DNA of 64,000 nucleotides from Nemania diffusa (taxonomy: Eukaryota > Ascomycota > Sordariomycetes > Xylariales > Xylariaceae), in contig JBBPUQ010000004.1 in assembly GCA_038501195.1 (NCBI GenBank), forward strand, positions 558,001 through 622,000, given 5' to 3'. Shown in pieces: positions 35,965 to 49,450 of the stretch. A model generated the notes under the pieces. The model was not told the DNA's origin. It saw only the letters and a program-made list of their open reading frames with translations, and made no database searches. How positions within the stretch are numbered: the stretch's first letter is position 1; each line of letters opens with the position of its first letter. The position numbers and the translations under genes were made by a program.

Positions 35965-37879
35965 TATAAATAATTAAATATTTTTTTTATATATAAATAA
36001 AATTTTAAAAATTTATATTTACTTTTAAAATTTTTACTATATATTTTATAATTTTTTTTAAATTTAAAAATTAATTATTTAAACTTTTTTTTATTTAAAT
36101 TATTTATTATATTTATTAAAATATAATAATTTAATTAAAATTATAATAATAAATTATATAATATATTATAAAATAAAGTTTAAATTTTTATTTTAATATA
36201 TTGTTAATTTAAAATTATTAAAAAATAATATTATATAATATTTCTTTTTATATTAAAAAAAAAAAAATAATATTATTTTAATTATATTAGTTTATTATAT
36301 AAATAAAACAAAATTTATATAATATTTAATAATTATTTTAATATAATAATTAATTATAATTAATATTAAATTAATTAAACTATTATTATTTTATATAAAT
36401 AAAATAAAACAATTTAATAAAAATAATATTTAAAATATTAAAAATTATAATTAATAAGTTTTAATTAGTTAAAAACTTATATATAAAGCTTTATTTTTTA
36501 ATTTATAATTAATATTATAAATTTGTTTAATTATAAAATAAATTATTATTATATAATAAATGTTTATTTTATTAATAAACATTATAATATTAAATATTTA
36601 AAACAATTATATAATTATAGCTTTAAAATCTTTTTATAAAAAATTATAACAATTATATAATAAAAATAATAAAAAATATTTTATTTATAAAAAATTTAAC
36701 TATTAATTTATAAATTATAATTAATAAAAAAAGTTTAAAACAAAAAAGTAATATTTTATTATATATAATATTTAAAAAAAAAATATTATTATATAAAAAA
36801 TATAATATATTTATATTAAATTATAAAAATAATAAAAAGTTTTTATATAATAATAAATTTAATAATAATTTAAATTTTAAAACTAAAAATAAAATAATTT
36901 AATTTTTAATAAATTTTATATATTTTTATTATATAATTAAAAAAAATATATATATATTTAAAACTAAATATTAATATAGCTAAAGTTTTAACTATTAAAA
37001 AAACTTAAGCTAAAATATTTATATAGAAAAATCTTTTTATATAAATAAATTAAATTTTAAATAATATAACAATTTAATTTAATAATATTAAAAGTTTTAA
37101 AACTATAAATATTATAATAATTTTAATATTAATTAAATTAATTAAATTTTATATTTTAAAAATATTAATTTTGTTTTTATTATTATTATAAAATATAATT
37201 ATATAATAAAGTAATATAATAATATTAATTATATAAAATTAAAACTATTTATTTTTTAATATTAATTAATTAAAAACTATAAATTATTTTATAAAACAAA
37301 AGTTTTAAAAATTATATTATTAATGTAAATGTTTTTATATAAAAAAACTTATAAATTTATTTTAAAAAATTAAATATAATAATATTAATATTTTAATATT
37401 TTAAAAAATTAAAAAAGTTTTATTATTATTATTAATTATATAATTAATTTTTAAAAAAGTTAAATTTTTATTAAAAAATAAATATAATTTTAATTATAAA
37501 ATTTAAATTATTATTATATAAATTAATTAAAAATCAACTTTATATATAATTAATATAAATATTTTATTTTAAATAATTAAATTTTTAAAATTTTTCAATA
37601 TATATAATCTTTAAAATATATTATATTAATATTAAATTTTAATATATTAAAAACTATTTAATTATATTATATATAATTTTAAAATAAAATTTGAATTTAA
37701 ACAATTTTATAATAATATATAATTAATTAAAACTTATATAAAAAAATATTTATTAAAATATATTAAACTATTAAAAAAGTTAAACAAATATATATATTAT
37801 TTTATTATATATTTAATATTTTATATAAAAAAAATAATTATTATATAAATTAAAAAATAATATAACTAAATTAAATAGT

Positions 37880-38180
37880 TTTATATTTATTTTATTAGTT
37901 TTTAAAGTTTATATAAAAATTAATAACAATTTATTTTTTTATTAAAAATTATTTAAAAAATAAAAGCTATATAAAAAGTTATAAAAATATTAAAAAATAT
38001 TTATATAAGGGTTGATGTTAGTTGAGTTATGTAGGTTAAAGGTGAGCTAGTGTTATTATATAAACTATTTTTTTTATTTTTTAAAATAAAATTATAATAT
38101 AAAAGAAAATATAAAAACTAAATAAAACTATATAAAATATTTATAATTAAAAATTATAATATTATAATTAATATAATAAA
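37880..38180 (+). pseudogene. G1 pol: integrase C-terminal (GPY/F-like) remnant
   Basis: The plus strand reads FYIYFISF (family form P-F-Y-x-x-Y-G), then KIIKILKNIYIRVDVS-like spacing, then VKGELVLLYK with GELVLLYK at 38041-38064, and YKRKYKN-stop-IKLYKIFIIKNYNI. Gypsy integrases have G-D/E-L-V-L-L-Y followed by K-x-x-x-R-W-x-G-P-Y-K-I at this place. I infer that G is Ty3/gypsy. The distance from the left end (about 2.4 kb plus the 1.9 kb segment left of B) fits an integrase in a gag-pol element. Stops interrupt the frame. Confidence 0.5.
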
Positions 38181-39952
38181 TAAAATAATTAAATTTTATT
38201 ATATATAAATTAAATTATATTATTAATAAAAAATTATAATTAATTTATTATATAAAAAAATAACTTTTTATATATATTTTTTAAATTAATAAATAGTTAT
38301 AACTTAAATATAAAAATAAATTAAAAAAATTATTTATATTTATTAATAATTAATATTTTATATTAATAAAAGTTAATAATTATATTTTAATTATATAATT
38401 AAAATAAAATAAAATATTTATTATATTTAATATATTTTTAAACAATTAAATATAATTAAAATAAATATATTAATAACTTAAAATATATTTTAATTTATAT
38501 AATAAAATTTAAATTAATATAATTAAATAATAAAAATTTAAATTACATTTATATAAAAAGTTGAAAATATAATAATTAAATTATATAAAAAATTTAAATT
38601 AATTTTAAAAATTATAAAAATAATAACAAAGTTTAAATTTTTATAAAAATATTAATAATTTAATATATAAATTAATAATTTATTATAATTTTAAAACTAT
38701 TATTAATTTAAAACTATAATATATATATAAAATTATAAAACATTTTTTAAATATATATATAATTATATAATAAATTAAACTAAAAAAATTATATTTATTT
38801 ATTAAAACATTTAAAAAATAAATATTTAATAAATATTATATTTTAAATTATATAAGTATTATATAAATTAGTTAAATTAAGATTATATTAATATAAAACT
38901 TATTATAAATATTATTATTAAAAATTAAATATAAAAATATTTATATATAACTTAGATTTATTATATATTAAAACAAACTTAATAAATTAATAATTATAAA
39001 ATTTTAAATAACTAATATTTTTAATATTATATTTAAAAAGTTTTTATATAAAAAAAAAATTAAACTATTATTTTATATAAAATTAAAAACAAAATTAATA
39101 TTTAAATATTTTATTAAATTTAATAAAAACAAAATTTAAATAAATAAATAAATAAATTTTTTTATTTAATAAGAATAAATTAAACAATTATATATTATTA
39201 ACTTTTATATAAAAAATTATTTTTAATAATATATTATTTAAAAGCTATTAAAAAATAACATTAAAATATTAAATATATAAATATAATAATAAATTAATAA
39301 CATATAACAAAAATTATATTATATATTTTTAAATTTTAATTATATAAAAAGTTTTATTTTTATTAATAAAACATTTATAAATAATAACAATTTAAATTTT
39401 TAAATTAAATTTATAATTATATTAATTAATAAAAACTATATAAAAAATACTTTTATAATTAAAAGTAATATTATTTATTAAATATTAATTATATGAAAAT
39501 AAATTATATATAATATATTAATAAATAAATTAAATAATATAATTAATAAATTTAATTATATTATTATATTTAATATAACTTATTAAAAAATTATTTATAT
39601 AATAAAATTATTAAATATATTATTAGTTATATATATTAATTTTAAATTTTTATATAAATATTTAATTAAATTAAAAATTATATAAAAAAAGCAATTTATA
39701 ATTAATATTATATTATATTAAAACATATATAAAATTAATAAATTTATAAAAATATAATATATTAATAATAAAAACAACTTAATAAACACTTATATAAAAA
39801 CAGCATTTAATTAATTATTAAAAAAACTAGTTAATATAAATAAAGTAATTATATAAATAAAAACATATATAAATTAATTAAATAATAAAAAAAAATAAAA
39901 ATTTAATTAATATTAAAATTAAAATTATTATATAAAAAAAAAGTTTTAATAT

Positions 39953-40257
39953 TAAATTAATAATTTATTAAAATTTATATATATATATTAAATATATATA
40001 ATTAAAACTTAAATTAAAGCTTTTATTAAATAATTAAATAAATAAAAAATATAAAAAATTATTAAAATTTATAAAATTTATAAAATTTATAAATTTTATA
40101 TATATATATATATAAATAGTTTATATATAGTTTATTTAATTATATTTTGTTTTATAATATATATATATAAATTAATATAAAATTTTAAAACTTAAAAAAA
40201 AATTTTAAATTTTTTAAATTATTTTAAATTTATATATATATATATATATAAAAATTA
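39953..40257 (+). repeat. G1 right LTR (~305 bases)
   Basis: Aligns with 5419-5650 and, inverted, with the G2 LTRs. Contains two (TA)n tracts. K sequence resumes at 40258. Confidence 0.65.
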
Positions 40258-43200
40258 AATTATAAAATATTTTTATTATAATTTTTAAATATTTATATAT
40301 TTATATAATATAAATTATTTTTAATTTTAATTAAAATATAAAATAATTAAAAAATATAATAAAAAATACTTAAATATTAAATATAATTAAATTAAATTTT
40401 TATATATATTTATTTTTTAAATAAAATATTATTATATTAAATTTTTATTTAAAAAAACTATTTATTTATATAAATAAAGTTTTAATTAAATTATAATAAT
40501 ATATTATTATATTATTATAAATTAATATTTATATTATTTAAAAAAAATTTATTTTTATAAATTAAAAAAATGTTAATTTATAATAAATTTAATATTTATT
40601 AAAGCTATTATTTATAATTTTATTTATTTAATATTTTTAATTTAATAGTTTTGAATTTTTTTTTATAATAATTTTATATATTAAATATAATAAAAAAACA
40701 AAATGTGTAACAATTTATTATTATTTAAATATTATTTTAAAGTTTTTAATTAATTTAAAAATTTAAAGTTTTAAAAAATAATTAATTTTATTATAATTAT
40801 AAATATATTAAATATATTTATTTAACAGTTTAAAAATTTAATAAAAAAATATATAATAAATAATTTTTTACATAATAATAAAATTTTTTTTTAAAACAAT
40901 ATAAATATATTTAATTTTAATAATTAAAAAAATTATAATATTATTAATAAAAATATAATAAAAATTTAAATATAATTATAATAATTTATATATAAATTTT
41001 TAAATATAAATAAACTTTTATTAAAAATTTATTAAAGTTATAATAAATTATTTTAATTTTTTAAAATTAATTATAATAAATTAATTATAATGTTTTAAAT
41101 AAATTTTAAATTAATAAAAAAATAATATAATATTAATTATTATAATAAATTTTTTATTTTAAATTAATAAACTAATTTTAATTTATAATAAAAAAAAATA
41201 ATTATTAAATATTATTATTTTATTTAAAATTTATAAATTAATAATTAAATTAAAATATTTTTTTTTTTATATATATTTAAATTATAAAAAAAAAAACAAA
41301 AAAAAAATAATTTATTTATTTATTTTATATAATTTTATTTATAAAATTAATTAAAAATAATATTTATTATTATTAAATTTTAAATATTTAAAATATATAT
41401 ATATAAATTTAATTTTATATTTTATTAATTATTTATTAATAAAATTTATATTTAGTTTTTTTTTAAAATGTTAATAATATTTTAATATTTTTAAATTTTA
41501 AATATATTTTTTAATAACTATAAAAAAATTTTAATTATAATATTATTATTTATATAAATAAACTATTTATTTAAAATGTTAACTTTTTGTTAAAAAATTA
41601 TTTTTTTAATTTTTAAAATAAAAGTTATTTTTAAATTTTAAATTTAAATATTTTTATTTTAATTTTTTTTAATAAAAAAATTATTTTTAATAATTATTTA
41701 TTTATAACAATTTATATTATATTATAACTTATATTATTAATAAAATTTATTATAAAATTTTATATTATTTTAATATATTAATTAATTTTTAATATATTAT
41801 TAAAATTAAATATAATATTAAAATTAATTAAATATATATTTAATATTATAATAATAATAATAAAAGTTATAATTAATAATTAATATATATAATAAATATT
41901 AAATAATTTAAAATTATTAAAAATATAAATATTTATTTTAATAATATTTATATTTATATTTTTTATATTATTTATAACTAAAGTTAATTTTTAAATTATA
42001 TTAACTTATATTTTTTAAAAAATAATTGTAATTTTTAATAATAAATTAATAAATATTAATAATTTAAAAATAATAAAACTTATTAATATTGTTATATTAT
42101 TTTTTAAATATAATTTAAATATAAAGTTTTTATTTAATTATAAAAACTTATAAATTATATATAGTTATATTAATAAATTTAATATAAATAATATTTTTAT
42201 ATTAAAACAAGTTTTTATATATATTAATATATTTATAAATATATTTAAAAAAAACTTTTAAATTAAATATATTAATAAAAATTATTATATTAATATAATA
42301 ATTAATTTTAGTTTTATAAAAATTTAAAATTTTTTTAAATAATAAAATTAATTTAATATTATAATTTAATATTATAATTTAATATTTAGTTTAATTTTTT
42401 AAATTTTATTAATATTAAAAATTTATATTTATTATATTTTAATAAATAAATTTTAAATTTAATTTATTTTATATAATATATGTTTTTTTTATTTATATAT
42501 TTAAATTTGCTTTATTTTATTTTAATAATATATTTAAATTAACTAAATAACTTTTAAATAATTATAATATAATTTATTTTTATATTTAAATAAATTATAT
42601 AATTATTTTTATTAAGTTTTTTTTTAATAATAATTATAAAATATTAAAATATATTATTAATAATTTAATATATTGTTTTAAATTTTAAAAGCTATAAAAA
42701 AGTTTATTATAATTTAAAAATAATCGATTTATTTTTTAAATTAGTTATATTTTTAAAATTATAATTAAATATAAAAATAAATAATGAAATAAATTATGTT
42801 TTATTAAAAATAATATATAATATTATTTATATTTATATATATATAACTTATATTTTTTAATTAAATTAAAAGTTTTATTATAATATTTATATATAATATT
42901 GTAATTAATTATAACAAATGTTTTATTATTTAAATTTAAATTTAAAAATAAAAAATTTAATAAAAAAATTAAAGCTTTTTTTTTTTATATAATATAAATT
43001 TAAAATCTTTTTTTTTTAATATTTATTTTAATATTTATTATAACTATTTTTAAATTTAAAGCTTTTTTTTTTATAAAGCTTTATTATTTTTATATTATAA
43101 TTTAAAAAATATTTAGTTTTTATTGTTTAATTTGTTATTTTAACAACTATATTAATAAAAAAAAACTTTTAAATAATTATTATTATAATTAAAAGTTTTA

Positions 43201-45079
43201 TTTTAATAATATAAAATATATATTTTATTAATATATTATTATTTTTAAAAAAAACTAAATCGTTTTTAATATTTAAATTTATATATATATTAATAGCTAT
43301 TATAATTTTATATTAATTATTATTATTTTTATTAAATGTTTTTATTGTTTTAATATATTATAGCTTTTTTAAAATAAAATATATTATTATTATTTTATTA
43401 TATAATATATTTTATAATATATATAAAAATATTTTAATTAAACTTTTTAATTATTATTATAAAGTATATTAAAAATTAATTAGTTAATTTGTTTAATAAT
43501 ATTTTAAATTTTTAAATTTTTAAATTTATTTTAGTTTTTATAATTAATTTAATAATTTATTATAATATTATTAACTTAATTAAAAAAATTTACTATAAAG
43601 TTAAAATTTAATAAATATTTTTTAATTAATTTTAAATTTTTTATAAAAAAATTAAATTATTTAATAAAACAATATATATTAATAAAAATTAATTTTATAT
43701 TATTAATAATTATATTAATATAGTTATATTTTTTATAATTAAATTTAAATTAATTAATATTTATTTATTTAAAATAATATTAATATTAAAAATTAATATT
43801 AATAAAATTAAAAATGTTATTTTATTTATTAAGTTATAAAATTAATATTTTTTTTATAAAATTAAAAAATTATATAAATAAAACAAATAATATATTATTT
43901 TTATTACTATTAAAATTATAATTTATTAAATTATTGTTATTATTATTATTTTTATTATTATTATTAAAAAAAAATTTCAAATTAAAAATTAAAACTAATA
44001 TTAATATATAATAAAATATTATAATAAATTATTATATAAAATATTATTATATAGTTTAATAAATAACTTTTTTATAAATAGTTATAATTTAATATTAAAT
44101 TAAATAAATAAAATTATTATAGCTAAAAAAAAAATATTATTTAATATTATAAATATATATTATATAAATATATTTTTAATAATTATTATTAAATTAATAA
44201 AGTTTTAAAAAAAATATTTTTTAAATATTTATATAGTTATAAAGTTTTTTAAATTTATTTTTAATATAATAATTAATAATAAACTATATTTTATATATTT
44301 TATTTTATAAAACATTTTTTATAATAAAAAGTTTACTTTTTTATAAAATTTATTTATAAATAAAAATAAAAACTATATAAATATAAACAATATATATAAA
44401 TTAATAAAACTATTATAATTTATAATTAATATTAATATTTTAAAAACTAGCTTAGTTATTATTATAATAATATTTATAAAATTTATAATTATTTATTATT
44501 ATATTTATTATAATTTATAAAATAAAAATATTTTTGTTATTTATTATATATTTATATATTATATTAAATGTTTTGTTTATTTTATAGTTTTTTGTTTTTA
44601 AATTATTAAATTTATATTAAAAATATTTTTAAATATAACAATTATTATTAAACTTTTAAAATATTTTTTTTATTTTAATATTTATATTTTTATTTATTTT
44701 AAAATTAAATAATATATTATTTATAATTTATAACTTTTATTTTATATATAACTATATATATAAAAGCTAAAGCTTTTAAAATTATTAAAATATTAAAATA
44801 ATATTATTATAAAACTTTAATTATAATTAAAAATTAAACTATTATAAAAGTTTTATTATATTAAATTTAATTAATTTTAATATAAAGTTTTTAATAGCAA
44901 TAAATAAATACAACTTTTTAATTATAAAAAAGCTTTTTTTTTTTTTTTAAATATAGTTTTTTTATATTTTTATTTAATATATATAACAGAGATATAATAA
45001 AATAATATAATTAAATAATTAAAATAATTAAAAGGTTATATTAATATAACAAAAAAATAAAATAAAAATACTTTTTACT
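40258..45079. mobile_element. K1, right segment
   Basis: Collinear with 16990-19475 and 25575-28395 of K2 without element E and without the 226-base insert, so it shows both empty sites. It stops where the LTR of J begins. Nothing readable as protein. Confidence 0.75.
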
Positions 45080-45283
45080 TATAATATAATAGCTAATATA
45101 AACTATATAGTTATTATATCTATATATTATAATCTTTTTGCTTTTTTTTTTTTTTTGTAAAATTTACTTACTACTAAAGTTTATTATTTTAAATAGCTTA
45201 TATACTATTTATTTTTATTACTTGGTATTAGTTAAATTTTCTGTTTTTTTTTTTTTTTTTTTATATTTAAATTTTTATATATA
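45080..45283 (+). repeat. Element J LTR
   Basis: TATAATATAATAGC...TTTTTATATATA, 204 bases, partner of 4147-4350. Contains long T-runs near 45144-45158 and 45243-45262. Confidence 0.8.
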
Positions 45284-48200
45284 ATTAAATTATTTAAATA
45301 ATAGCTTTGTTTTTTTTAAATATTAATATATAACAATTTAAGTATTATTTATATAAAATATAAAAACTGCTTTTAAATATATTTTTATTTAAAAAAAAAA
45401 AAAAAAGCTATAAATTTATAAAATAAATATTAATATAAGAATATTATAATAAAAAATATAAACAATAAGTTTTAAATTTATAATATCAAAGAAAATTTAT
45501 ATAAAGCTTTTAATAAAATAATAAATCTTATAAATAATAAAAAAAATTTAATTTTATAAATAAATTTTAAAAAAATTAACTTTTTTTAATTATTAGTTTT
45601 ATTAATATATATATATAAAATAATAATTTTATTTTTTTTATTATAATATAATTAATAAAGTTTAAATAATTTTTTTTTAATTTAATAAATTAATAAATTA
45701 TATTAATTTTAAATAATTATTTAAAAAGTTTAAAGTTTTATAAATTAAATTTAAGTTTTATTTATTTATATTTCTTGTTATATATTAATAAATAAATAAC
45801 TTTATTAAATTTTTATAAAAAAATAAAAATTTATTTAATGATTTAATTAAATAATATAATTTTTTTATTAATAAAAAATAAGTTTTAATAGTTATTAATT
45901 AAATTATATTAAATTGTTTTTTTAATAAATTAATAAATTAAAAATTTAAAAAATTTTAATTTTAAATTTAAATTAATAAAATTAATTAATATATTATTAA
46001 ATTAAATTAAAAAAAATTTATAAATTAATTAAAATTTTATTTTTTATTTTTTATAATAATTTTAATAAAAATAATATAAAATTTAAAATATAATATTATA
46101 ATATAAAGAATTATTTAATAATTAATAAAAATTAAAAACTTTATAACAATAATTGTTTAAATAAATAATTTATATTTTAAATATAAATATAAAAATATAT
46201 ATATATATATATAAGTTATTAATAAAAAAAATGTTTAAATTGTAAATATATTAAAGATTAATTTTATAAATATTTTAAAAAAAAAATTTTTTCAAAAATG
46301 TTTATTTTAATATTATTATAAATTAATATTTTTTTATTAATTTAAATAAATAAAAAGTTAAAAAAAATAATATATTTAAATAAAATATTATATAAATAAA
46401 AAATTAACTTTTAAAAAAAAAAATTTTAAAATTTATAAATAAATCAAATATTATAAATAAATATTTAAAAAAAAAGCTTTTTTTATATATTTATAAAATA
46501 AATTATTATAAACTATTATTAATTATTAAAAACATTTTTAAAAATTTAAAACTAAATATATATATATATATAAATATTATTTTTATTAAAGAAATTATAA
46601 AATATTGAAATTTATTTTTAATTTAATTTATATTTTAAAATATAATAAAATATAACAAATAAAATATATAAAAAATTAAAAAATATATATTTTTAAAAAA
46701 TATTTTTATATATTATTAATATATAAAATAACTTTATTATAAAAAAGTTATTATTTTAAAAATACAACATTTTTATTAATTATTAAAAAAATTAACTTTT
46801 ATTTTTATTTGTTTTATTTATTAATTATAATATAAAATATATTATTAATATAAATTAAACTAATATATAGTTATAATATTTTAATTATAATTAAAATATA
46901 ATATAAAAAAATATAAATTTAAAAAAAAATAAAAAAAAAATATAAGTTTTAAAAAACGCAATTAAAACTAATAATATAAACTTTAAATTTTTATATAAAT
47001 ATTAAAACAAAAAAATCTTAAAAAAAAAAGTTTAAAAAAAATAAATTTAATATAAACAAATATAAAAGTTTTAAAAAATAAGTTTTTTAAAACCACTTTA
47101 TATATATTTTTAGCATTAGTTTTATTTATAACTATTTTATATTAATAAATTAAATAAATAAAAAAAGCTTTTAAGTTTTTTTTTTTAATTTAACTTTGCA
47201 AGCTTACTTTTTTAATTTATGTTATATATTTATAAATATAAATATAAACATTATTTATAAAAAATTATATTAAAACTATATTTTAAAAAAAAACTTATTA
47301 AAAAAAATAAAACAATAGTATATATTAATTAAAAAAACTAACTTTAATATATTAAAAAAATAAAAAATGAATATTTAAAGTTTATATTATATATAAAAAA
47401 ATAAAATTAAATAATATAAAAAACAATTAAATATTAATATAATTAATATAAATATAATAACTTTGTAATTTTTAATAAAATAAAACAAATTAATTAAAAA
47501 TGTTTATATTATTAATATTTATAAAATTAATAAAATTATTACTAATAAAAAAATTAAAAACTTTTTTATAAAAAAAAATAATAAATTATAATAAAAAGTT
47601 TTTAAAATTATTTTTAATAAATATTATAAGTTATTTTAAACATTTAATAAAATAAATTTTAATATTTTTTTTTTATATTATTTATAAATAATAAAAAACT
47701 AAAAAATTTAAAAATTTTATTTTTATATAAAATATTTATAAATAAATTAAAAGCTATAAAAAAATATTTAATAAATAATTTATAAAAAAGATTTATTAAA
47801 TTAAATAATATTTTATTTATATTTTTTGTTTTATTTATAAATAAACTATATAATAAATTATAATTTTATATTAATTATTAAAAGCTTAATATTTTTATAA
47901 AAAAAATTTATTATTTATTTTTATTAATTAAAAAATTATTGTTTTAAATTTATAAAGTAAAAACTTTTATAAAAATTAATATAAAACAAATATTTTATTA
48001 AATTTAAATAAATTTAAATAAAAACATTTAATTGTTTTTTTATATTTGTTATAAAGTTTATTAATACAAAGTATTATTTTTTAAACTTATTAATAATTTT
48101 TTTATATTTTAAAAATATATAAATAATATTTTGTTTAATTATTTAAATAATTTATATAATATTTAAATAAATAACATTTTTATTTATTTTAATAATTTAA

Positions 48201-48702
48201 TTAAATATAAAAAATATAAAAAAAAAATATTATAATAATTAAAAAATATTAATTTATATATTAATTTAAAAAAATTAAAATTTTATATAATTAAAATTAA
48301 AATTTTAAGTTTTATTATTAATATAAATAAAATATAAATAAATTTTAATAAAATTAAAATAATATATAAATAAAAAGTTTTTATTATTATTAAAAATATT
48401 TAGTTTTTTTTAAGTTTTTATAATTAGTATTAAAAATTTATAAAAAATTATAACAAAATAGTTAAATTATTAAACTAATTAATATTAAAAAAAGTTTTTT
48501 TAAAATAAATATTTTAATATAAAAAAGCTTTTAAATTTTTAAAAAAAAGCTTAGTTATATTTTTTATTTTAAATTATTATAACTATAATTTATATATTAA
48601 AATAAAAAATAATATTTTTTATAAAATAGCTATAAAAATAATGTTTTAATTTTATAAAAAAATATATATTTAAATTTTTATTATTTTAAAACTTTATTAA
48701 AG
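45284..48702 (+). pseudogene. Element J gag-pol remnant
   Basis: The zinc knuckle at 46232-46273 reads C-L-N-C-K-Y-I-K-D-stop-F-Y-K-Y: the first two Cys remain, the last Cys is Tyr. The RT catalytic box, YVNN in D, is stop-I-N-N at 48164-48175, followed by IFIYFNNL. The RNase H T-D-A block is lost near 48610. Stops are more frequent than in D. About 47080-47220 keeps some G and C. No functional product is possible. Confidence 0.8.
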
Positions 48703-49018
48703 TGTTAAATTTTATTAATTTTTTAAAAATATATTTTTATTAAAACAATCTTTTTTTAATTTATTATAGCTAATATTTAATTATATAGCAATTTATAATT
48801 TAATTATTTTATTTTTTAATTTATTAATTATTATATTATAATATTTAATAAAAAAATAAAAAAATATAAAAGTTATAATATATAATATAAATATAATTAT
48901 TTTTATTTAAAAATTAAGTTTATATACTGTGTTTTTTTAAATATTAACTAGTTAATATTTAGTGTATATTTATTATATATATAACATAGTATAATATAAT
49001 AATAGCTGCTTTTTTATA
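48703..49018 (-). mobile_element. Fragment C: third copy of the A family (gag end plus LTR)
   Basis: 48703-48864 matches 15975-16132 of A (gag side) and 35280-35440 of B. 48865-49018 is the LTR with about 46 bases deleted after position 48900. The rest of the element is missing; its place is taken by J. Confidence 0.8.
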
Positions 49019-49240
49019 TAATTATAATATTAAAATTAATTATATATATATTTAATATTATAGCTATAATAATTAAAATTATAATTTATAATTAATTTAT
49101 ATAATAAATATTTATATTTATATTTTTTATATTAATTATAGTTAAAATTAGTTTTTAATTTTATAGTTATTATTATAATTTTAAAACATTTTTTTTATAT
49201 ATTTTTAATGTTTTTATTTATATATTGTTATTTTTAAATT
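49019..49240. mobile_element. K3, left fragment
   Basis: Matches about 18520-18860 of K2 with small deletions. Follows the end of LTR C directly and ends at the G2 LTR. Confidence 0.6.
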
Positions 49241-49450
49241 ATATATATTTTATAAAAAAAAATATAATTAAAAAAGTTATATATAAGTTATTTATATATA
49301 TATATATATAAAATTTATAAGTTTTATAAATTTTAATAAGTTTTTATATTTTTTATTTATTTAGTTATTTAATAAAAATTTTTATTTAAGTTTTAGTTAT
49401 ATATATTAAATATATATTTATAAATTTTATTAAATTATTAATTTAATATT
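49233..49450 (-). repeat. G2 3' LTR (partial)
   Basis: Contains the (TA)n tract at about 49297-49312 and TTTAGTTATTTAATAAAA, as in the other G LTRs inverted. The outer ~90 bases are missing. Confidence 0.6.

Larger units (their letters stand above)
35641..39952 (+). mobile_element. G1 interior (main part)
   Basis: A-rich on the plus strand. It is the inverse complement of about 49450-53900 (G2). Gag-like remnants are at the left and an integrase C-terminal remnant near 38000. About 38200-39950 is unassigned: no RT box could be read. Confidence 0.7.
5419..40257 (+). mobile_element. G1: gypsy-like element, outer shell of a deep nest
   Basis: G1 consists of 5419-7294 and 35641-40257; everything between belongs to element B and what lies inside B. 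Its LTR-like ends are 5419-5650 and 39953-40257. The flanks support the reading: K sequence stops at 5418 and resumes at 40258, while in K2 the two are contiguous near 16975-16990. The right segment is A-rich on the plus strand, matches G2 (49241-54858) in inverse orientation over about 4.3 kb, and contains a remnant of a gypsy integrase C-terminus near 38000. Net length is about 6.5 kb. Confidence 0.65.
45080..48702 (+). mobile_element. Element J: second copy of the D family, truncated
   Basis: Starts with a 204-base LTR (45080-45283) that matches D's LTR inverted. Gag, knuckle, RT and the start of RNase H follow on the plus strand with the same spacing as in D. It breaks off at about 48702, within RNase H, and joins A-family sequence. 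It is more decayed than D. D and J share long exact blocks, for example around AAAAATATATAAATAATA in RT. Confidence 0.85.
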
